DNA from: Pectobacterium polaris
GTDB taxonomy: Bacteria > Pseudomonadota > Gammaproteobacteria > Enterobacterales > Enterobacteriaceae
Assembly (NCBI RefSeq): GCF_002307355.1
Contig: NZ_CP017481.1
Span: 2,232,001-2,296,000 of the forward strand
Length of the DNA: 64,000 bases
Direction: 5' to 3'
Below are positions 18,946 through 28,294 of this stretch, in pieces. The notes below the pieces were generated by a model. It had not been told where the DNA came from, searched no databases, and saw only the letters and a list, made by a program, of their open reading frames with translations. How positions within the stretch are numbered: the stretch's first letter is position 1; every line of letters starts with the position of its first letter. The position numbers and the translations under genes are program-made.

Positions 18946-18963
18946 TTTAAACGAACGTTTAAA
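18946..18963. promoter_or_regulatory. Candidate TetR operator in the divergent control region
   Basis: TTTAAACG-AA-CGTTTAAA is a perfect 8+8 palindrome with a 2-bp centre, in the 414-bp gap between the binding-protein gene (minus) and the molybdoenzyme gene (plus). TetR-type operators often look like this. Linking it to the TetR gene of the cluster is inference. The rest of the gap holds no recognisable gene. Confidence 0.5.
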
Positions 18964-19074
18964 TATGGATAAGTAATGTCACATTACGCATAAGCTATTC
19001 ACTCTTCTTGCTGTTGGGAGCACGGATAATTCAGGTTATTATCCAGCCTGCTAATTAATTATTCTGAGGTTGTC

Positions 19075-21332
19075 ATGGCGATTAAACGTTATCCACATCT
19101 TGCGCACTGGGGCGCGTTTACCGCTGTGGTTGAAGACGGCAAGCTGATTCGTTGCGAGCCGTTTGCCGACGATCCGGCACCGTCCGCAATGCTCGATTCC
19201 ATCGTGCCGCTGGTGTATTCCGACCGACGTATCCGTCGGCCTTCGGTGCGTCGTTCCTGGCTCCAGAAACGCGAAAACAGCGACAGAACGCTGCGTGGTC
19301 GGGAAGACTTTGTTGAAGTGGATTGGGACGTCGCGCTCGATCTGGTCGCGCAGGAGAATCGCCGTATTCGCGATCGCTACGGTGCGGACGGCCTGTTTGC
19401 CGGTTCTTACGGTTGGTCCTCTGCCGGGCGCTATCACCATGCGCGTTCTCAGGTTCGACGCTTCTATTTCTCTGGCGGCGGCGCGGTCGATCAGCAGGGC
19501 AATTACAGCTGGGGCGCGGCGCAGTTCTTCCTGCCGTACGTGATCGGCACTTTCCACCCGCTGACGGGTAAAGTTACCGAATGGCGCAGCGTCGCCGAGC
19601 ACTGTGATATTTTCCTCGCATTTGGCGGTCTGGCGCTGAAAAACGCACAGGTGGCATCCGGCGGTGCCGGGCACCACACGCTTAAGCCCGCGCTGGAAGC
19701 GCTGGTGGCGAAAGGGATTCCGGTCATTAACATCAGCCCGATGCGCGATGACTGCCCTGAATTTGTGAATGCCGAGTGGATTCCTATCCGCCCGAATACC
19801 GATGTCGCCCTGATGTTGGCGCTGGGCTATGAAATTCAGCGCTTGGGCGCTGATGATAAGGATTTCCTGCAACGCTACTGTGTTGGCTACGAACAATTGA
19901 GTGACTATTTGCACGGTCGCGGTGACGGCGTGGTGAAAACCCCGAATGGGCCAGCGGCATCACGGGCATTCCCGCCGAACGCATCCGGCGTCTGGCGCAG
20001 CAGCTGATTGGCGTACGCAGTTTTATTACCTGTTCTTACTCCGTGCAGCGCGCCCACCGTGGCGAACAGCCTTACTGGATGATGATTGCGCTGTCTTCCA
20101 TGCTGGGGCAGGTGGGGTTACCGGGCGGCGGATTCTCCTTTGGCCACGGTTCGATGAACAGCGTCGGCAACGAGCGTATTTCAACGCCTGCGCCGGCTTC
20201 TCCATCAACCCCGAATGCGGGGAAGGCGATCCCCGTGGCACGTATCGCCGATATGCTACTGCATCCGGGAACGCCTTATACCTTTCAGGGGGAAACCCAT
20301 ACTTATCCCGATATTCATCTGATTCACTGGGCAGGCGGTAATCCGTTCCATCATCACCAGCAGTTGAACCGTCTGGTGGACGGCTGGCGCAAGCCGGATA
20401 CGGTGATTGTGCAGGATATCGTCTGGACGCCAGCAGCGCAGATGGCGGATATCGTGCTGCCCGTCACCACCACGCTGGAGCGTAATGATATCGGCGGCTC
20501 ATCCCGCGATCGCTTTATCTTTGCCATGCATCAGGCGATTGCGCCGCAGCATCAGGCGCGTAATGACGTGGATATTTTCAGCGAACTGGCGGAGCGTCTG
20601 GGTTATGGCGACGCGTTTACGCAAAATCGTAGTGAGCAGCAGTGGCTGGAACATCTTTATGATGAATGCCGTTCAAGGCAGCGAGATGCCGCTGACCGCT
20701 GGCCGTCATTTGAGGATTTCTGGCAGCAGGGACATGTAGAAATCCCGATGGATGAAAAGCCGTTTGTGTTCTTTGAGGATTTCCGCCGCGATCCGCAGCA
20801 GCATGCGCTGAGTACGCCAAGCGGTAAAATTGAACTGTTTAGCTCTGCCATCGCCAGCTATGGCTATGCGGATTTTGCGCCGCATCCTGAGTGGCAACCT
20901 CCCGTTGAATGGCTGGGAGCCAAAAGCACGGAAGAATGGCCGTTGCACTTTATTTCCATTCAGCCGTCCGACCGTTTGCACAGCCAACTGGCCGCTACGC
21001 CGCAGGTCGCCGCAAATAAGACCGCAGGAAAAGAGACGCTTTATATGCACCCGCAGGATGCCGCGGCGCGAGATATCGTCGACCGCTCGCAGGTAGAAGT
21101 CAGAAATGCGCGTGGCCGAATTCTGGCGGGCGTACAGATTACCGACGGCGTTACGCCGGGCGTGGTGATTATGTCGACCGGTGCCTGGTTTGAGCCCGGC
21201 TTCGGCCAGAAAACGTGGCATCCGGTTGAACAATCAGGCAATGCGAATGTGCTGACGCTGGATATCGGCACGTCGCCGCTGACGCAGGGACCGAACGCCA
21301 TGAGCTGTCTGGTGGATGTCGTGCGGGTTTAG
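19075..21332 (+). pseudogene. BisC/TorZ-type molybdopterin oxidoreductase, interrupted by a single-base frameshift
   Basis: Two frames together encode about 752 residues of a DMSO-reductase-family enzyme (biotin/methionine/TMAO sulfoxide or N-oxide reductase type). The first (19075-20007) has the molybdenum-ligand serine in AGSYGWSS (S111). At about 19944, after KTP, one G appears to be missing: ccg-aat-ggg instead of ccg-gaa-tgg. Restoring it continues in the third frame as EWASGITGIPAERI and runs to 21332 with no further break (GLPGGGFSFGHG, WAGGNPFHHHQ, NARGRILAG). There is no Tat signal, so a cytoplasmic BisC-like enzyme is likeliest. It is either a recent pseudogene or a sequencing error. 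Confidence 0.88.
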
Positions 21333-21400
21333 CGCTATCCTGAGCCGCTTTTTCTCGCGGTTTTATTTTCCTGTGACTTTGTTTTCGTAAGGTTGGTTGA

Positions 21401-22213
21401 ATGAGTACGCAATTATCCGAAGCCTATTTGCAACGCTTCGGCGGCACCGCGCGGTTATATGGTCAACAGGCGCTGGCGCTGTTTTCTCAGGCTCACGTTT
21501 GCGTGATTGGTATTGGTGGCGTCGGCTCCTGGGCGGCTGAGGCGCTGGCGCGTACCGGCATCGGTGCGATCACGCTGATCGATATGGATGATGTGTGTGT
21601 CAGTAACACCAACCGGCAGATCCACGCGCTGCGTCAGCACACCGGACAGTCGAAGACGGAAGTGATGGCCGAACGTATTCTGGCGATCAACCCGGAGTGT
21701 CGCGTCACCTGCGTGGATGATTTTATCAGCGCGGAAAACGTGGCCGAGCTGCTCGACCAGAATTTCAGCTATGTGATCGATGCCATCGACAGCGTGCGCC
21801 CGAAGGCGGCACTGCTCTCCTACTGCCGCCGCTATAAGATCCCAGTGGTGACAACTGGCGGTGCGGGCGGGCAGATCGATCCGACCCGCATTGAGGTGGT
21901 CGATCTAGCGAAAACGATTCAGGATCCGCTGGCTGCCAAGCTGCGCGAGCGGTTAAAGCACGATTTTAACGTGGTGAAGAACAGCAAAGGGAAGCTGGGC
22001 ATCGACTGTGTGTTTTCCAGCGAACCGCTGGTTTATCCGCAGCCTGACGGTTCCGTTTGTGCGTCGCGCAGCACGGCTGATGGGGTGATGCGTATGGATT
22101 GTGCGTCAGGCTTTGGTGCTGCGACGATGGTCACCGCAACCTTTGGGTTTGTTGCGGTCTCTCATGCGTTGAAGAAGATGATGGCGAAAAGGGAAAGAGC
22201 GTCTGCGACGTGA
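21401..22213 (+). CDS. tcdA: tRNA threonylcarbamoyladenosine dehydratase TcdA (CsdL)
   Basis: 270 residues, E1/MoeB-like ATP-binding fold with GIGGVGSWAAEAL (residues 37-49), DMDDVCVSNTNRQ and DAIDSVRPKAAL. It dehydrates t6A37 of tRNA to the cyclic ct6A form, with ATP. The neighbouring convergent csdE-csdA pair encodes the sulfur-transfer partners linked to it in E. coli. Confidence 0.95.
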   Translation: MSTQLSEAYLQRFGGTARLYGQQALALFSQAHVCVIGIGGVGSWAAEALARTGIGAITLIDMDDVCVSNTNRQIHALRQHTGQSKTEVMAERILAINPECRVTCVDDFISAENVAELLDQNFSYVIDAIDSVRPKAALLSYCRRYKIPVVTTGGAGGQIDPTRIEVVDLAKTIQDPLAAKLRERLKHDFNVVKNSKGKLGIDCVFSSEPLVYPQPDGSVCASRSTADGVMRMDCASGFGAATMVTATFGFVAVSHALKKMMAKRERASAT

Positions 22214-22264
22214 CAGAGTGTTTGTGACATACCAGCCTGCGGCGCAGAAATAGCGTGAATTCCG

Positions 22265-22720
22265 CTATTTGTCCGCCGCCTCTTGTTCTGCAATTTCCTT
22301 GATTCTGGCGGCCAGCGCCGCTAGTCCGCTTGAACGCGAGGCGCTGAGCTGCGCACGTAGCCCTAGCTTATCGAACAGCGCCAGCGGATCGTGCTGCAAT
22401 AGCGTTTCTGGCGTTTCTCCCTCTACGGCGGTTAACAACACCGCTAGTAATCCCCGCACAATGCGCCCGTCACTGTCGCCGTAGAAATGCAGCCTGCCGT
22501 CTTCCTGACGTTGATAACCCAGCCAGACGCGATTTTCACAGCCGGATAATGAAATCTCCTCGGTTTTCAGCGCCTCGGGCAACGTTGGTAATGCCTTTGC
22601 CAGCAAAATGAGCTGCCGATAGCGATCTTCCCATGCGCGGCAGGCATCGAAGCGCGCCAGCAGGTCGGCGACAGTGGTGTGGTGGCCAAAAGGATGCGTG
22701 GTGTCAGTTGTCTGGGTCAT
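22265..22720 (-). CDS. csdE: Sulfur acceptor protein CsdE
   Basis: 151 residues, SufE/CsdE fold. The acceptor cysteine is in [12 protein letters not shown] at C61, the same number as in E. coli. It takes persulfide sulfur from CsdA. It is separated from the upstream csdA by three bases, so the two are co-transcribed. An inverted repeat (22248-22270) overlaps its stop codon and faces tcdA. Confidence 0.94.
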   Translation of the reverse strand: MTQTTDTTHPFGHHTTVADLLARFDACRAWEDRYRQLILLAKALPTLPEALKTEEISLSGCENRVWLGYQRQEDGRLHFYGDSDGRIVRGLLAVLLTAVEGETPETLLQHDPLALFDKLGLRAQLSASRSSGLAALAARIKEIAEQEAADK

Positions 22721-22723
22721 GGT

Positions 22724-23929
22724 TTAGTCGATCAGTAATTCAAGGGCGTTGCCCACCGCAGCGATCAGCGCAGCAACATCTTGTTGGTTGTTATACGGGG
22801 CAAACGAGGCGCGCAGCGTGCCGCTGACACCGAGCGCGTCCATCAGCGGCTGCGCACAGTGATGTCCAGCGCGCAGTGCGATACCGCTTTCGGCCAGCAG
22901 CGTCACCAGATCGCTGTGGTGGACATCGGCAATATCAAAGGACAATACGCTGGAATGCGGGCTGCGGAAGCTGCGAAAGCCGGGAAACTGCGCTAAATAC
23001 GTTTCGGCAAGCTGTGCCAACTGCTGGCTATGCTGCTCTGCTGCGTGCCAATCCAGCGTGGTCAGCCAGTCTAGTGCCGCAGACAGGCCAAGCACGCCGG
23101 CAATGTGCGGTGTTCCCGCTTCAAAGCGCTGTGGAATCGCCTGCGGTTTGAAGCCGTCAAAGGAAACCTGCGTCATCATCTTTCCGCCGCCTTGCCACGG
23201 CATCATGCTTTCCAGCAAGGCGGTTTTGCCGTACAGCACGCCGATCCCGGTTGGTGCATAAAGCTTGTGTCCGGAAAATGCGTAGAAATCGATATCCAGC
23301 GCCTGTACATCGGGCGGGCAGTGAACGATGCCCTGCGCGCCGTCAACCATCACGACCGCGCCATAACTATGGGCCAGCGCAATCGCACGCGCCAGATCGG
23401 GCTGGCCGCCTGTCACGTTTGACATCTGCCCTAGCGCCAACAGGCGGGTTTTTGGCGTGATCAGCGTGGCGAGCTGTTCCATATCCGGCAAGAAGTCCGC
23501 ACCTATCGGTAACTTCACGATATTCGCGCCCGTTTGCTGCGCCACCATCAGCCACGGAATGAGGTTAGCGTGATGTTCCGCTTCGCTCACGACGATCTCG
23601 TCGCCCGGTTGAAGGCGAGGGCGTGCATAGCTCTGTGCGACCAGATTGATCGCTTCCGTCGTGCCTCTGGTCCAGACAATGGAACGCGGATCGTCTGCGT
23701 GGAGCAAAGCAGCAATTTGCTCACGAGCGCCTTCAAAACGCTGGGTTAACGCCTGCGCGCCGCGATGCTGGCTGCGATGCACCGTACCACTCTCGCTGCC
23801 ATAGAACGCCTGCACTACATCAATGACGGGCTGCGGCTTCAGTGCGGTCGCGGCGCTATCAAGATAGACAGTCGAATGCTGGAGAGCGGGGAACTGTTGG
23901 CGAAAGGTGGCGGGGTTAAACGGTGTCAT
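22724..23929 (-). CDS. csdA: Cysteine desulfurase CsdA
   Basis: 401 residues from ATG 23929, which has GAGG six bases upstream and matches the E. coli N-terminus; an ATG two codons earlier lies too close to the GAGG. It is a PLP enzyme that removes sulfur from cysteine as a persulfide. The PLP lysine is K222 (FSGHKLYAPTG) and the persulfide cysteine is C358 (RAGHHCAQPL). Confidence 0.95.
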   Translation of the reverse strand: MTPFNPATFRQQFPALQHSTVYLDSAATALKPQPVIDVVQAFYGSESGTVHRSQHRGAQALTQRFEGAREQIAALLHADDPRSIVWTRGTTEAINLVAQSYARPRLQPGDEIVVSEAEHHANLIPWLMVAQQTGANIVKLPIGADFLPDMEQLATLITPKTRLLALGQMSNVTGGQPDLARAIALAHSYGAVVMVDGAQGIVHCPPDVQALDIDFYAFSGHKLYAPTGIGVLYGKTALLESMMPWQGGGKMMTQVSFDGFKPQAIPQRFEAGTPHIAGVLGLSAALDWLTTLDWHAAEQHSQQLAQLAETYLAQFPGFRSFRSPHSSVLSFDIADVHHSDLVTLLAESGIALRAGHHCAQPLMDALGVSGTLRASFAPYNNQQDVAALIAAVGNALELLID

Positions 23930-24112
23930 GTGCATCCTCTTTTGGAGGGCAGATCCTGTCCCATTTTGTCGAGAGAGACAAGTTTAGGACTATGCCTAAT
24001 GCGATTTTATGGAAAAAAAAGCAACTATTGCTACGCTTTAAAGTGTTAATTTTCAGGATTTCCTGATGCATAAGGTTAACTAGAAAACATTTAAATTTAT
24101 TGAGGGTTAACT

Positions 24113-24334
24113 ATGAAGAATAAAATTTCTATTTTTGCCGCTATCGTGATGGCGTTTTCTCTGGCAGCCTGTTCCAGTAATTACGTCATGCATACCAATG
24201 ACGGTCGTACCATCGTCGCAGAGGGGAAACCGAAGGTTGATGATGAGACGGGTATGATCAGCTATACCGATGCCTACGGTCAGCAGCAGCAAATTAACCG
24301 TGATAATGTGAAAGAAATGGCGAAAGGGAAATAG
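24113..24334 (+). CDS. Small YgdI/YgdR-family lipoprotein
   Basis: 73 residues. The lipoprotein signal ends in LAAC (Cys20). The mature part (YVMHTNDGRTIVAEGKPKVD, then GMISYTDAYGQQQQIN) is the conserved YgdI/YgdR domain, an SH3-like small fold of unknown function. A copy also lies next to gcvB-gcvA in E. coli. Confidence 0.9.
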   Translation: MKNKISIFAAIVMAFSLAACSSNYVMHTNDGRTIVAEGKPKVDDETGMISYTDAYGQQQQINRDNVKEMAKGK

Positions 24335-24422
24335 TACCGTTTGCCCATCATCACACGTTGCCTGTTAAGCCGTGCCAGATACTAGATAAGCGTGTCATGG
24401 CATTCAGGTGTGAAACGTAAGC

Positions 24423-24450
24423 AAAAAAAAGCACCGCAATTTGCGGTGCT
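24423..24450 (-). terminator. Intrinsic terminator of gcvB
   Basis: On the minus strand AGCACCGCAA and the complementary TTGCGGTGCT form a 10-bp stem followed by eight T, matching the 3' end of E. coli GcvB. Confidence 0.93.
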
Positions 24451-24621
24451 ACACAAAAAATCACTTTGGACAGACAGGGTAAATGTACAGGAAGTGAATA
24501 GGGTAGACTCGCTACCACATCTGCAAAAGGCAGACAAACAAATAGCAAACACAACATCACAACCACAAGCCAAAAGCACCTCAGGTCACCCATCCGCACT
24601 TTTCGTTCCGGCCCAGGAAGT
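24423..24621 (-). ncRNA. gcvB: GcvB small regulatory RNA
   Basis: The minus strand between the lipoprotein gene and gcvA reads ACTTCCTGGGCCGGAACG at the 5' end, like E. coli GcvB. It then has a GU-rich seed (complement of 24544-24572, GTGGTTGTGATGTTGTG), the conserved CACTTCCTGTACATTTACCC, CTGTCTGTCC and a terminator (AGCACCGCAA-TTGCGGTGCT plus eight T). About 199 nt. GcvB is an Hfq-dependent repressor of amino-acid and peptide transporter mRNAs, activated by GcvA when glycine is plentiful. A TATATT -10 box lies at 24628-24633. Confidence 0.95.
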
Positions 24622-24665
24622 TGCGCTAATATAGGTATTTGCTGGTACATCCTCAACGGACAAAT

Positions 24666-24671
24666 TATAAT
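24666..24671 (+). promoter_or_regulatory. Predicted -10 box of gcvA
   Basis: A perfect TATAAT lies about 200 bp before the gcvA ATG and 33 bp from the divergent gcvB -10 box; no convincing -35 box is visible. The close, back-to-back arrangement fits shared control by GcvA. Confidence 0.45.
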
Positions 24672-24871
24672 GTCTCGGATTACAAAAACTAATAGTTGTA
24701 CCCGTCATCTTTTCGTTGTGGAGAGGTTGGCCGCTGTCGATGGCTTTAAACGCGCAGACAGCGGATCGGCTGGGGCGATTTCCGCTTGTCGCCTTTCTGC
24801 ACCTTAAGCGTTATTGGGTACGAATGTGCCTGATAAATCGCTGATTTAGCGTAAACCAAAAGATTTCATTC

Positions 24872-25795
24872 ATGTCAAAACGTCTCCCACCGCTCAACGC
24901 ATTGCGCGTTTTTGATGCGGCGGCTCGCCATTTAAGTTTTACCAAAGCGGCAGAAGAGCTGTTTGTTACGCAGGCTGCCGTCAGCCACCAGATTAAGTCA
25001 CTGGAAGATTTCCTGGGGCTTAAATTATTCCGCCGTCGTAATCGCTCCCTGCTACTGACGGAAGAAGGGCAAAGTTACTATCTTGATATCAAAGAGATCT
25101 TCTCCTCTTTGAATGATGCAACCCGTAAACTGCAATCCCGCAGCGCCAAAGGCGCGTTAACGGTTAGCCTGCTGCCTAGCTTTGCTATCCATTGGCTTGT
25201 GCCGCGCCTTTCGAGTTTTAACTCCGACTATCCAGGGATTGATGTGCGTATTCAGGCGGTCGATCGCGATGAAGATCGTCTGGCGGATGACGTGGATGTC
25301 GCGATTTTCTATGGTCGGGGAAACTGGCCGGGGTTGCGGGTTGAAAAGCTGTACGCCGAATATCTGTTGCCGGTTTGCTCGCCAGTATTGCTGACGGGGA
25401 ATCACCCGTTAAAAACGCCGGACGATCTGGTTGCTCATACGCTGTTGCACGATGCGTCACGTCGTGACTGGCTGTCCTATACGCGCCAGCTTGGCGTGCA
25501 GATTAACGTGCAGCAAGGGCCGATTTTCAGCCACAGCGCGATGGTGTTGCAGGCGGCGATTCACGGGCAGGGCGTAGCGCTGGCAAATAATGTGATGGCG
25601 CAAACGGAAATCGAAGCTGGGCGACTGGTGTGCCCGTTTAACGATGTGTTGGTCAGCCGGAATGCTTTTTATCTGGTATGTCATGACAGTCAGGCAGAAC
25701 TGGGTAAAATAGCCGCCTTTCGCCATTGGATTCTGGCGCGGGCAGCCAGCGAACAGGAAAAATTTCGCTTCCGCTATGACAACGGCACGCGCTGA
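24872..25795 (+). CDS. gcvA: LysR-type regulator GcvA (glycine cleavage system and GcvB)
   Basis: 307 residues, with an N-terminal LysR helix-turn-helix (LSFTKAAEELFVTQAAVSHQ, about 21-40) and a C-terminal effector domain. The sequence is very close to E. coli GcvA (MSKRLPPLNALRVFDAAARH start). It activates gcvTHP and gcvB with glycine and represses with purines through GcvR/PurR. It is divergent from gcvB, as in E. coli. Confidence 0.95.
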   Translation: MSKRLPPLNALRVFDAAARHLSFTKAAEELFVTQAAVSHQIKSLEDFLGLKLFRRRNRSLLLTEEGQSYYLDIKEIFSSLNDATRKLQSRSAKGALTVSLLPSFAIHWLVPRLSSFNSDYPGIDVRIQAVDRDEDRLADDVDVAIFYGRGNWPGLRVEKLYAEYLLPVCSPVLLTGNHPLKTPDDLVAHTLLHDASRRDWLSYTRQLGVQINVQQGPIFSHSAMVLQAAIHGQGVALANNVMAQTEIEAGRLVCPFNDVLVSRNAFYLVCHDSQAELGKIAAFRHWILARAASEQEKFRFRYDNGTR

Positions 25796-25897
25796 AATGA
25801 TGTCACTGGCTGTCGAAGATTGATGACCGAATAACTCACGTAGATAACCCATGTCGGTAGCTACGATGATAGGCAACAACGATTATAGGTAAATACG

Positions 25898-26293
25898 ATG
25901 AATAGTCGTTTCATGCTGGTGTTTGCTGCTATCAGCGGCTTCACTTTTGTCGCGCTGGGCGCGTTTGGCTCTCACGTTCTTAGCAAAACGCTGGGCGCAA
26001 CGGAGCTGGGCTGGCTACATACCGGCCTTGAATATCAGGCATTTCACACGCTGGCGATTTTAGCGCTGGCGGTTGCGATGCAACAGCGAACCAATCTGTG
26101 GTTTTACTGGAGCAGCGTTTTTCTGGCGTTGGGAACGGTACTCTTCAGCGGAAGTTTGTACTGTCTGGCGCTTTCTCACCTGAAACTGTGGGTTTATGTG
26201 ACGCCGATTGGCGGAGCCTGTTTTCTGGTGGGGTGGATATTAATATTGATTGGCGCACTGCGTCTGAAGAGAAAGGCTAAACGCCATGAATAA
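25898..26293 (+). CDS. ygdD: DUF423 family inner-membrane protein (YgdD)
   Basis: 131 residues with four predicted membrane helices (for example [20 protein letters not shown] and [18 protein letters not shown]). No catalytic motif is seen and the function is unknown. It overlaps the rlmM start by 8 bp, so the two are probably co-expressed, as in E. coli. Confidence 0.92.
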   Translation: MNSRFMLVFAAISGFTFVALGAFGSHVLSKTLGATELGWLHTGLEYQAFHTLAILALAVAMQQRTNLWFYWSSVFLALGTVLFSGSLYCLALSHLKLWVYVTPIGGACFLVGWILILIGALRLKRKAKRHE

Positions 26294-27386
26294 AGTCATT
26301 TTGTATTGCCGCCCTGGGTTTGAGAAAGAGTGTGCGGCGGAAATAACGGAAAAAGCCACGGAGCATAATGCCTTTGGCTTCGCGCGGGTAAAAGAGAACA
26401 GTGGCTACGTTGTGTTTGAATGCTATCAGCATGAAGATGCCGAACGTCTGGTCAAAACGCTGCCGTTTCATGAGCTGATTTTTACCCGCCAGATGTTTGT
26501 GAGTGGTGAACTGCTGCGCGACCTGTCGCCGGAAGACCGGATCACTCCAATCGTTGGTATGCTGACGGGAGCCATTGAGCGCGCGGGAGATCTGCGCGTC
26601 GAAGTCCCCGACACCAATGAAAGTAAAGAGCTGATGAAGTTCTGCCGCAAATTCACCGTGCCGCTGCGCGCGGCATTACGTGAGCACAAAATTCTGCTGG
26701 GTTATGAAAAAGCGGATCGTCCGGTGCTGCATGTGCTGTTTATTGCGCCCGGCTGCTGCTATGCCGGTTACTCTTATAGCAATAACAACTCACCGTTTTA
26801 TATGGGGATCCCACGCCTCAAGTTCCCTTCCGATGCACCAAGCCGTTCGACACTTAAGCTGGAAGAAGCGTTTCATGTCTTCATTCCTGCGGACGAATGG
26901 GATGAGCGTCTGGGCAGCGGCATGTACGCGGTGGATTTAGGTGCCTGCCCCGGCGGCTGGACTTACCAACTGGTTAAACGCAGCATGATGGTTTATGCGG
27001 TAGACAACGGCCCAATGGCACCGAGTCTGATGGACACCGGACAGGTGATGCACCATCAGGCGGATGGCTTCCGCTTCGAAGTACCGCGTAATAACGTGTA
27101 TTGGCTGGTGTGCGATATGGTGGAGAAGCCCGCGAAAGTCACCAGCCTGATGAGTGATTGGCTAATCAAGGGCTGGTGTCGTGAAGCGATATTTAACCTG
27201 AAGTTGCCGATGAAGAAGCGCTATGAAGAAGTGTCGCAGAATCTGGCCGTGCTGCGTGAGCGCCTGAGCGAAAATGGGATTAATGCTGAAGTGCATGCCA
27301 AGCATTTGTACCATGACCGCGAGGAGATCACGGTGCATGTTCGTCGTTTCTGGAGCGCGGTGCCCGGCCGTCGCGACGAGCGATAG
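26286..27386 (+). CDS. rlmM: 23S rRNA 2'-O-ribose methyltransferase RlmM (Cm2498)
   Basis: 366 residues: an N-terminal THUMP-type RNA-binding region and a Rossmann methyltransferase domain with SAM motif [13 protein letters not shown] from D217. K-D-K-E tetrad candidates include K in NLKLPMKK. It methylates C2498 in the peptidyl-transferase centre of 23S rRNA. Confidence 0.95.
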   Translation: MNKVILYCRPGFEKECAAEITEKATEHNAFGFARVKENSGYVVFECYQHEDAERLVKTLPFHELIFTRQMFVSGELLRDLSPEDRITPIVGMLTGAIERAGDLRVEVPDTNESKELMKFCRKFTVPLRAALREHKILLGYEKADRPVLHVLFIAPGCCYAGYSYSNNNSPFYMGIPRLKFPSDAPSRSTLKLEEAFHVFIPADEWDERLGSGMYAVDLGACPGGWTYQLVKRSMMVYAVDNGPMAPSLMDTGQVMHHQADGFRFEVPRNNVYWLVCDMVEKPAKVTSLMSDWLIKGWCREAIFNLKLPMKKRYEEVSQNLAVLRERLSENGINAEVHAKHLYHDREEITVHVRRFWSAVPGRRDER

Positions 27387-27395
27387 TCTCGAGCG

Positions 27396-27428
27396 GGTGC
27401 GTATCTGAGGTCACTCAGGTACGCATCC
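27396..27428. terminator. Bidirectional hairpin between convergent rlmM and xni
   Basis: GTGCGTATCTGAG pairs with CTCAGGTACGCAT (one G-T pair) around GTCA, in the 53-bp gap between the convergent stops. T tracts are weak. Confidence 0.5.
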
Positions 27429-27439
27429 GTATTTATCTG

Positions 27440-28222
27440 CTAGTGAGAATGCGGCTGAGCGCTATTCTGCACCGGTAGCCTCAACTGTTGCAGATTGCCA
27501 TTAAGCGTTAAATCGGTACGCAGCGTCGCAACCTGACGACTGATCAGCGCCATGTCTTTATGCTGTTCCAGCTTCTTACGCCACTTCTCCGGTACGGCAT
27601 CCAACTGCTGATATAACGCCTCTAGGCTCCCCGCCTGTTGCAAAAGCTGTGCGGCACTTTTAGGGCCGATTCCTGCGACGCCCGCAATCTTACTGCTGCT
27701 AATGCCTGCCAGCCCCCAGTAATCTGTCAGTTGCTGCGGTGACACACCAAATTCCTGTTCGATAAACGGCAGATCCAGCCAGCGTTTCTGAAAGTAATCC
27801 CTGATCTGAATGTGTGGTGCCAATAGCTGGCAATACCCTTTGTCAGTCGACACGATCGTTGCCTGATGACCTGCGGATGACAGCTTGGCGGCCAGCGTAG
27901 CCGCCAGATCGTCAGCTTCATTGCCGGGACTATGCCAGCTTGCTACGCCAACGGCGGCAAACGCCGCTTTAATCTGCGGGAGTTCTTGTTTCAGGTTATC
28001 CGGCATTGGCGTGCGTCCCGCCTTGTAGTCCGGCAGGAGTTGGTGACGCCAACTGGTATCGCGATCTTCATCATCAAAGACGGCGACCACGTGCGTAGGC
28101 TGGCTGTGCTGTATGAGCTGATGCAGCGCATGTTGGCATGCCGTGATACAGGGCGAACCTTGTACCGCATGAATACGACGTATCAGATTGAGCGCGTCGA
28201 CAATCAGCAAATGGACGGGCAT
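27440..28222 (-). CDS. xni: Flap endonuclease Xni (exonuclease IX, YgdG)
   Basis: 260 residues, related to the 5'-nuclease domain of DNA polymerase I. Acidic metal-site residues occur in [27 protein letters not shown] and [16 protein letters not shown]. The helix-hairpin-helix region [14 protein letters not shown] is present. It is a structure-specific flap endonuclease. Confidence 0.93.
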   Translation of the reverse strand: MPVHLLIVDALNLIRRIHAVQGSPCITACQHALHQLIQHSQPTHVVAVFDDEDRDTSWRHQLLPDYKAGRTPMPDNLKQELPQIKAAFAAVGVASWHSPGNEADDLAATLAAKLSSAGHQATIVSTDKGYCQLLAPHIQIRDYFQKRWLDLPFIEQEFGVSPQQLTDYWGLAGISSSKIAGVAGIGPKSAAQLLQQAGSLEALYQQLDAVPEKWRKKLEQHKDMALISRQVATLRTDLTLNGNLQQLRLPVQNSAQPHSH

Positions 28223-28294
28223 CGCGTAATTCCTGATGTGATAAGAGGGGGGAAGCTGGGCTTCCCCACATAGGTACGACCGATCGGCGAACCG

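Noticed and set aside
19051..19914. 287-codon minus-strand frame opposite the molybdoenzyme gene
   Set aside because: The plus strand carries the family motifs, including the Mo-ligand serine; the antisense frame has none.
19930..19960. Programmed frameshift in the molybdoenzyme gene
   Set aside because: There is no slippery heptamer followed by a strong stem-loop or pseudoknot in the right place, and the family is not known to use frameshifting. A mutation or sequencing error is simpler.
10362..21332. Genomic island or prophage bounded by tRNA attachment
   Set aside because: The fMet tRNA genes are 1.5 kb away, with mltA between. No integrase, no direct repeat of a tRNA end, no transposase, and base composition like the neighbours.
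24351..24656. Open frames on both strands over gcvB
   Set aside because: The region is explained by GcvB with its promoter, seed and terminator; the frames lack ribosome-binding sites.
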